From positions 1 through 10,157 of the forward strand of contig JABMOP010000036.1 in NCBI GenBank assembly GCA_013204125.1: DNA of 10,157 nt. Direction: 5' to 3'. A program made the position numbers and the translations under genes. The DNA is from Rhodospirillales bacterium. GTDB lineage: Bacteria; Pseudomonadota; Alphaproteobacteria; Rhodospirillales; UBA2165. The notes below the pieces were generated by a model. It saw only the letters and a program-made list of their open reading frames with translations. It was not told the origin of the DNA and ran no database searches. Shown piece by piece: positions 6,280-10,157 of this stretch. The stretch's first letter is position 1. Every line of letters starts with the position of its first letter.

Positions 6280-7410
6280 CTAGCGCAGTCCGGCTTGCTT
6301 GATCAGCGGCATGACTTGTTCTTGGAAATGGAGCATGCCTTCTTCGTATTTGGGCCAGGTGAGGAGTATGCCGGCAAATCCGGTAGCGCTTAGCTCGCCC
6401 AAGATATCGACCACCTGTTCCTTGGTGCCGACGATGGGGAAGCCGCCCCAACCGGCCATGAAATGGGCCTTCATGTAGAGCATTTCGTCTTCGGTGAAGG
6501 TTTCGGCGTTGAGGCCCATGGTCTCCACCAAATTGGTGACCGCTTCCCAATCGCCTTTCTCGTGGGTGTAGTAATTGACGAAATCCCTGGCTTCTTGTTC
6601 GGTATCGCCGACCACCACATAGGCGTTGGTCCAGATATCGATAGTGTTGTCGTATTCGTCGCGGGCGAGGTCTTGGTAACTGGCGATCATCGCTTTTAAG
6701 ACGTCATATTCCCCCGATTTCGGCGCACAGAACGCGACATCGGAATATTTGGCGGCGAAATGGCGGCCGCGGTCGGAGCCGCCTGCATTCATCACCATCG
6801 GCCGCGGTGTCTGGATCGGTTTTGGTTGCAGATAGCCTTTCTTGATCTGATAGAATTTGCCGTCGAAATCGAACTCTTCTTCTTCGGTCCATAGACGGTC
6901 GATGATTTCCAACCATTCGACGGCGCAGTCATAGCGCTGATCGTGTTCCAATAGAGTGCCGCCGAACATTTCAATTTCGTCGCGGTGCCATCCGGTCACA
7001 ATGTTGAGGACGAAACGCCCGCCGGTAATGTGATCGATGGTGGCCGCTTGCTTGGCCGCCATGATGGGATGCACCGTAGGGACATGCGAAGTGGCGAATA
7101 TCGCCGGGTTCTTAGTCGAAGCGCCGATACCGGCGGCCCAGGAAAAACATTCGAACCCAGGGCCGTTGAAATTGGTAATGCCGCCGAACCCCCGCCACCG
7201 GCCAACCGGGACCAAGGCTTCAAATTCCATCTCGTCGGCGATTTGGGCCAGCTTCAAGGTGCTCGGCCAGTCGGCTTTCAAGGTGCCGTCGATGGTGGTC
7301 ACCGCCGCCCCGCCTTCCAAGTTGGTCGAGAAGGTACCGAGTTTCAGTTTAATATCTTTGAACAAAGGGTTGGTGCTTTGCCTATCTTTCTGGTGATCTC
7401 GCAATGCCAT
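6280..7410 (-). CDS. LLM-class flavin-dependent oxidoreductase (luciferase-like monooxygenase)
   Basis: This 376-residue protein belongs to the luciferase-like TIM-barrel flavin enzymes. These use reduced FMN supplied by a separate reductase (none is seen here) and O2. Recognisable features include LKLGTFSTN near residue 22, RWRGFGG at 71-77 (compare the RGFGG of RutA-type enzymes), AAKQAATIDHITGGRFVLNIVTGWHRDE at 118-145 (the family's best-conserved stretch), LEHDQRY at 154-160, KPIQTPRP around 197-204, and a C-terminal GTKEQVVDILGEL segment. The closest resemblance I recall is to RutA, SfnG and DmoA-like monooxygenases, but the substrate cannot be assigned. The start at ATG 7410 is supported by AGGAGAG (7418-7424 on the minus strand) eight bases upstream. 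It is the last gene of a three-gene minus-strand operon with two acyl-CoA dehydrogenase subunits, suggesting that it oxygenates an acyl-CoA-derived or heteroatom-containing intermediate. Confidence 0.93.
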   Translation of the reverse strand: MALRDHQKDRQSTNPLFKDIKLKLGTFSTNLEGGAAVTTIDGTLKADWPSTLKLAQIADEMEFEALVPVGRWRGFGGITNFNGPGFECFSWAAGIGASTKNPAIFATSHVPTVHPIMAAKQAATIDHITGGRFVLNIVTGWHRDEIEMFGGTLLEHDQRYDCAVEWLEIIDRLWTEEEEFDFDGKFYQIKKGYLQPKPIQTPRPMVMNAGGSDRGRHFAAKYSDVAFCAPKSGEYDVLKAMIASYQDLARDEYDNTIDIWTNAYVVVGDTEQEARDFVNYYTHEKGDWEAVTNLVETMGLNAETFTEDEMLYMKAHFMAGWGGFPIVGTKEQVVDILGELSATGFAGILLTWPKYEEGMLHFQEQVMPLIKQAGLR

Positions 7411-7433
7411 GGATGTTCTCTCCTGATTAGAGC

Positions 7434-8621
7434 CTACAACCCCAACACCTGCTTGGCCAAGATCGTTGCCTGGATTTCGTTAGTGCCGCCTAGAATTGTG
7501 TAGGCGCGGTAGTTGAGATAGCGGGGCGCGATGGCGAGCAGCTCTTCTTCGTCCGGCGGCAATTGCAGGGCATCGTAGAGCGGGCGCGCAGCTTCCCATT
7601 TGAGCGCGTCTTCGCCGGCGGCGTCCAAGGCTAGTTCCGAGACGTCCTGGCGGATCGAAGACCAGCGCATTTTCGACATCGAAGACATGGCGCCCGGATT
7701 ATCGCCCGATTGAAGCTTCGACAAGGTGCCGATATCGACCATTTCCATGGTGTCCAGATCGGCGCCGATTTCCGCCATGCGGGTCCTAATATGCGGATCA
7801 TCGATAAGGCCGCGGGCGTGGATCAAGCGCACAACTTGGGTGAATTGGGCGCGCACCCTTCCCGCCACCATGGCGCCGCCGCGTTCGTATTCGAGCAAAT
7901 ATTTGGCGCAGTCCCAGCCTTTATTTTCCTCGCCGACGCGGCCCGATTGCGGCACCCGCACATCGTCGAAAAACACTTCGTTGTATTCATGGTCGCCGCC
8001 ATTGCCGATGATCGGACGAATTTCGATGCCGGGGGTGTCCATATCGAGCAAGATAAAGGTGATGCCCTCTTGGCGTTTACCCGTCGTCGATGTGCGGACA
8101 AGGGCGAACATGCGGTTGGATCTATGGGCGAACGAGGTCCAGATTTTCTGGCCGTTGATGATGTAATCGTCGCCGTCTTTTTTGGCGCTGGTTTTGAGCG
8201 ATGCCAAATCCGATCCCGATCCCGGTTCCGAATAACCTTGGCACCAATGATCTTCGCCGGAAACGATTTTGGGCAGGTATTTCTCTTTCTGTTCGTCATT
8301 GCCGAAATGCATAATAACCGGCGCCACCATGCGCGAACCTTGGGCGTTATAGACCGGCGTTGCGGCGCGGGCGCATTCGCTATCGAAAATATATTTCTGC
8401 ACCGGCGACCATCCGGGGCCGCCTAATTCGACCGGCCAAGATGGCACCGACCAGCCTTTTTTGGCGAGTTTCTTGTGCCATTCGACACCGATTTCCGGCT
8501 CGTTCAGAAACGCGGTGGTGAGATCCATCTTGCGCCGATCGGCCGCCGGCAGATTGGCGGCGATAAATTCACGCACTTCGTTTTGAAAGGCGACGTCTTC
8601 GGAGGTAAGGGTTAAATCCAT
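7434..8621 (-). CDS. Acyl-CoA dehydrogenase, large-subunit type
   Basis: This 395-residue flavoprotein would oxidise an acyl-CoA to the 2,3-enoyl-CoA and pass electrons to electron-transfer flavoprotein. The N-terminal helical domain is followed by the middle beta domain with GYSEPGSGSDLASLKT (129-144), NGQKIWTSFAHRSN (156-169) and FFDDVRVP (217-224). The C-terminal helical domain ends in LGGTNEIQ (377-384). The usual TR-QFG flavin motif of the C-domain is absent, while the next gene upstream keeps it. The position of the catalytic Glu of medium-chain enzymes is Gly378; E246 in EYERGG, in the helix used by isovaleryl- and long-chain enzymes, is a possible base. ATG 8621 is preferred to the in-frame ATG 8732: AAGGAG (8631-8636) lies nine bases upstream, the family N-terminus starts here, and the longer form would overlap the upstream gene by over 100 bases. 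Pimeloyl-CoA dehydrogenase large subunits look similar. Confidence 0.92.
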   Translation of the reverse strand: MDLTLTSEDVAFQNEVREFIAANLPAADRRKMDLTTAFLNEPEIGVEWHKKLAKKGWSVPSWPVELGGPGWSPVQKYIFDSECARAATPVYNAQGSRMVAPVIMHFGNDEQKEKYLPKIVSGEDHWCQGYSEPGSGSDLASLKTSAKKDGDDYIINGQKIWTSFAHRSNRMFALVRTSTTGKRQEGITFILLDMDTPGIEIRPIIGNGGDHEYNEVFFDDVRVPQSGRVGEENKGWDCAKYLLEYERGGAMVAGRVRAQFTQVVRLIHARGLIDDPHIRTRMAEIGADLDTMEMVDIGTLSKLQSGDNPGAMSSMSKMRWSSIRQDVSELALDAAGEDALKWEAARPLYDALQLPPDEEELLAIAPRYLNYRAYTILGGTNEIQATILAKQVLGL

Positions 8622-8625
8622 CGGT

Positions 8626-9768
8626 TTAAGCTCCTTCGGCCAGTAAAAGCCCGGCGCCGGCGATGTCCGGATCGGAAATGATGGCGGCGTAGCGGTCCGT
8701 GTGGCGGCGGGTGGCGCCCAATATTGTCTCATAGACCATCAGGCGTTTGACGTAATCGCCGATGCCGAGTTCATTGGTGGTGCCGATGGCGCCGTGGGTT
8801 TGAATGGCGGCCTGACCGACAAAACGGGCGAGGCGACCGGTTTTGGATTTGGCGCTGGAAACGGCGCGCATCCGATTTCGATCCGGCGCATCGATCGATA
8901 ATATGGCCAACATGGTCACCGCGCGGGCTTCTTCTTCGGCAACCTTCATTTCGACGAGGCGGTGTTGCAGCACTTGGAATTTAGATAGCGACTGGCCGAA
9001 TTGTTCCCGGGTTTTTGTAAATTCAATGGTTTCTTCCGCCAGTTTCTGGATGGCGCCAACCGCGTCGGCGCTGATCGCCGCCGCCGCCCGGTCGAGCGCC
9101 CAACTTATTGTGTTTTCGGCATCTGAGTTGCCGCCCAATAACGATCCTGCATCAACTTCAATGCCGGCCAATTCCACATCGCCCGCATAGCCGCCATCGG
9201 TTGTTCGGTGGCCGCGGATGGTGACGCCGGGCGCATCGGCGTCGATCACAAACACACCGATGCCGCCATCGAGATTTGCTGGGACAAGTAATTTATCGGC
9301 TAACGGGGCGTCCATGACGTTTTTGCGAGCGCCGCTTAATGTGTAACCGGCGCCGGATTTACTGGTCGTGGCCGCGCCCAGGTCATCGCCCCAGCCACCG
9401 GCAAACGCCAAGCGCAAATTGCCCGCGCCGATTGCCGGTACGAGCGCCGATTTCTGTTCGGGCGTGCCAAGGCCGGTGATAAGTCCACCGGCCAGGACAA
9501 TTGTGGTTAAATACGGCTCGATCACCAAATGGCGGCCGAAGGCTTCCATGAGGATCGATATTTCCACCATGCCGGCGCCGAGGCCGCCGTCTTCTTCGGC
9601 AAACGGCAGGGCAAGCCAGCCAAGTTCGGCAAACTGGCGCCAGATGTCGTCTTGCCATATACCGGGCGCATCCCGGCCATGGCGGGCGGTGAAATCGTAA
9701 TTATCGGCAAAAAACCGCTCTGCGCTGTCGCCGAGAATGGTGTGTTCGGTATCGAATTGTAAATCCAA
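8626..9768 (-). CDS. Acyl-CoA dehydrogenase, small-subunit type
   Basis: This 380-residue acyl-CoA dehydrogenase homologue is presumed to partner the next gene, with four bases between its stop and that gene's start. The N-terminus is typical (LQFDTEHTILGDSAERFF, then LGWLALPFAEEDGGLG at 49-64). The middle domain lacks the SEPGSGSD flavin/substrate motif; the corresponding stretch reads AFAGGWGDDLGAATT (121-135). The C-terminal domain keeps TREQFGQSLSKFQVLQHRL (253-271) and QTHGAIGTTNE (323-333). This matches small subunits of heteromeric dehydrogenases such as pimeloyl-CoA dehydrogenase and the mycobacterial steroid side-chain FadE pairs. The start is TTG 9768, with a run of seven G (9776-9782, minus strand) seven bases upstream serving as ribosome binding site; an in-frame stop at 9793-9795 excludes a much longer form. 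It is first in the operon. Confidence 0.9.
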   Translation of the reverse strand: MDLQFDTEHTILGDSAERFFADNYDFTARHGRDAPGIWQDDIWRQFAELGWLALPFAEEDGGLGAGMVEISILMEAFGRHLVIEPYLTTIVLAGGLITGLGTPEQKSALVPAIGAGNLRLAFAGGWGDDLGAATTSKSGAGYTLSGARKNVMDAPLADKLLVPANLDGGIGVFVIDADAPGVTIRGHRTTDGGYAGDVELAGIEVDAGSLLGGNSDAENTISWALDRAAAAISADAVGAIQKLAEETIEFTKTREQFGQSLSKFQVLQHRLVEMKVAEEEARAVTMLAILSIDAPDRNRMRAVSSAKSKTGRLARFVGQAAIQTHGAIGTTNELGIGDYVKRLMVYETILGATRRHTDRYAAIISDPDIAGAGLLLAEGA

Positions 9769-9916
9769 TGGGATGCCCCCCCGAGGCCAAATTTATCGCG
9801 CCTTTATAATAATAGTTTAAGCGTCTTGATCCGCCAATGCCAGACAGACACAATAGGGGCTCGAACTGAACGGGACGGCTAAGTCCTGCGGCCAGGGTTA
9901 AGGGGGAGTGATCAAC
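9769..9916. promoter_or_regulatory. Divergent promoter region between dehydrogenase operon and acyl-CoA synthetase gene
   Basis: This 148-base gap must promote both the leftward operon and the rightward gene. An AT-rich patch at 9789-9820 contains TATAAT on the plus strand (9805-9810) and TATTAT on the minus strand (9808-9813). Neither has a good -35 hexamer at the usual distance. I see no clear operator palindrome. Confidence 0.4.
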
Positions 9917-10157
9917 GTGTTCGGCACCGGAAAAGTCATCTGCGGCGAACGCATTATCGACAAAGCAGAGCTTGAAATCCGCACACGGCGGGCGGCAACG
10001 GCATTGGCCAGCATCGGCATCGACGAAGGCGAGACCTTCGCCGTTTTCATGCGCAACGATATTGCATTCTTAGAAGCGCGCATGGCCGCCGAATTCCTCG
10101 GCGCCTATATCACCAACATAAATTGGCACCAAAAAGACGACGAGGTTGGGTTTATCC
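9917..10157 (+). CDS. Acyl-CoA synthetase / AMP-binding enzyme, N-terminal fragment (runs off right edge)
   Basis: Eighty codons are visible. The pattern resembles the N-terminus of adenylate-forming acyl-CoA synthetases: a helix with many Arg and Ala, GIDEGETFAVFMRNDIAFLEA (35-55), then AAEFLGAYITNINWHQKDDEVGFI (57-80), matching the common LGA-(V/I)-NWH-L--DE-(L/I) segment. Such enzymes activate a carboxylate with ATP and attach CoA, which would supply substrate to the divergent dehydrogenases. GTG 9917 is chosen because GGGGGAG (9902-9908) is eight bases upstream; GTG 9908, in the same frame, would overlap that site. An in-frame TAA at 9899-9901 blocks longer forms. The motifs that would prove the family (the phosphate loop and beyond) lie outside the window. 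Confidence 0.75.
   Translation, partial: MFGTGKVICGERIIDKAELEIRTRRAATALASIGIDEGETFAVFMRNDIAFLEARMAAEFLGAYITNINWHQKDDEVGFI

Noticed and set aside
6260..6300. GC-rich stretch at the convergent junction as a terminator
   Set aside because: The symmetry is only about eight bases, partly inside the stop of the LLM gene, and no T run follows in either direction.
7710..8426. A 238-codon open frame on the plus strand
   Set aside because: It is antisense to the clear acyl-CoA dehydrogenase at 7434-8621. Long antisense frames are expected from codon bias in GC-rich genes.
8622..8732. N-terminal extension of the large dehydrogenase subunit from ATG 8732
   Set aside because: It would overlap the upstream gene by over 100 bases, adds proline-rich residues unlike the family, and the ribosome site supports ATG 8621.
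9805..9810. TATAAT as a firm promoter for the acyl-CoA synthetase gene
   Set aside because: No -35-like hexamer is found 16-18 bases upstream and the patch is AT-rich on both strands, so it is mentioned only within the intergenic entry.

Overview
The window reads as ordinary bacterial chromosome, moderately GC-rich and densely coded. Protein style and gene content (paired acyl-CoA dehydrogenases with an LLM flavoenzyme, PAS-rich kinases of the HEFNN/HDFNN type) suggest a proteobacterium, most likely an alphaproteobacterium of the Rhodospirillales kind. That assignment is inference from style; there is no rRNA or marker gene here. I saw no tRNA, rRNA, CRISPR array, insertion sequence or phage gene.

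Left half (1-6194): a signalling block. A large membrane sensor kinase (start 2785, minus strand, running off the left edge) has a signal peptide, a periplasmic substrate-binding-protein domain, one membrane helix, three PAS domains and a histidine kinase core. An OmpR-family response regulator (3192-3914, plus) is transcribed divergently. A second, soluble hybrid kinase (4140-6194, plus) follows it, with the order receiver - PAS - kinase - receiver. The simplest reading is a ligand-sensing two-component pair plus a cytoplasmic PAS kinase wired to the same regulator.

The most interesting signal is in the non-coding DNA of this block. Upstream of the hybrid kinase lie four TTnAC elements at exactly 10-base steps (3945-3980). 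The divergent region has a similar array on the opposite strand (2965-3001). The two arrays share a 19-base box identical at 17 of 19 positions (2972-2990 minus; 3945-3963 plus). Decameric direct repeats are how OmpR-family regulators typically bind, so these are strong candidate operators for the regulator encoded between them. Further palindromes sit at 2837-2857 and 3995-4006. An 11-codon reading frame with a good ribosome binding site precedes the hybrid kinase, whose own GTG start lacks one.

Right half (6280-10157): a catabolic block. On the minus strand, two acyl-CoA dehydrogenase subunits (9768-8626, then 8621-7434) and an LLM-class flavin-dependent oxidoreductase (7410-6280) are spaced 4 and 23 bases apart and look like one operon. 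A divergent gene at 9917, cut by the right edge, resembles the N-terminus of an acyl-CoA synthetase. The two dehydrogenase subunits each lack a flavin-site motif that the other keeps, which suggests an obligate heteromer. Together these genes could activate a carboxylic acid to its CoA thioester, desaturate it and oxygenate an intermediate. The substrate cannot be told from sequence. The signalling and catabolic blocks converge at 6194/6280 and nothing in the sequence ties them together.
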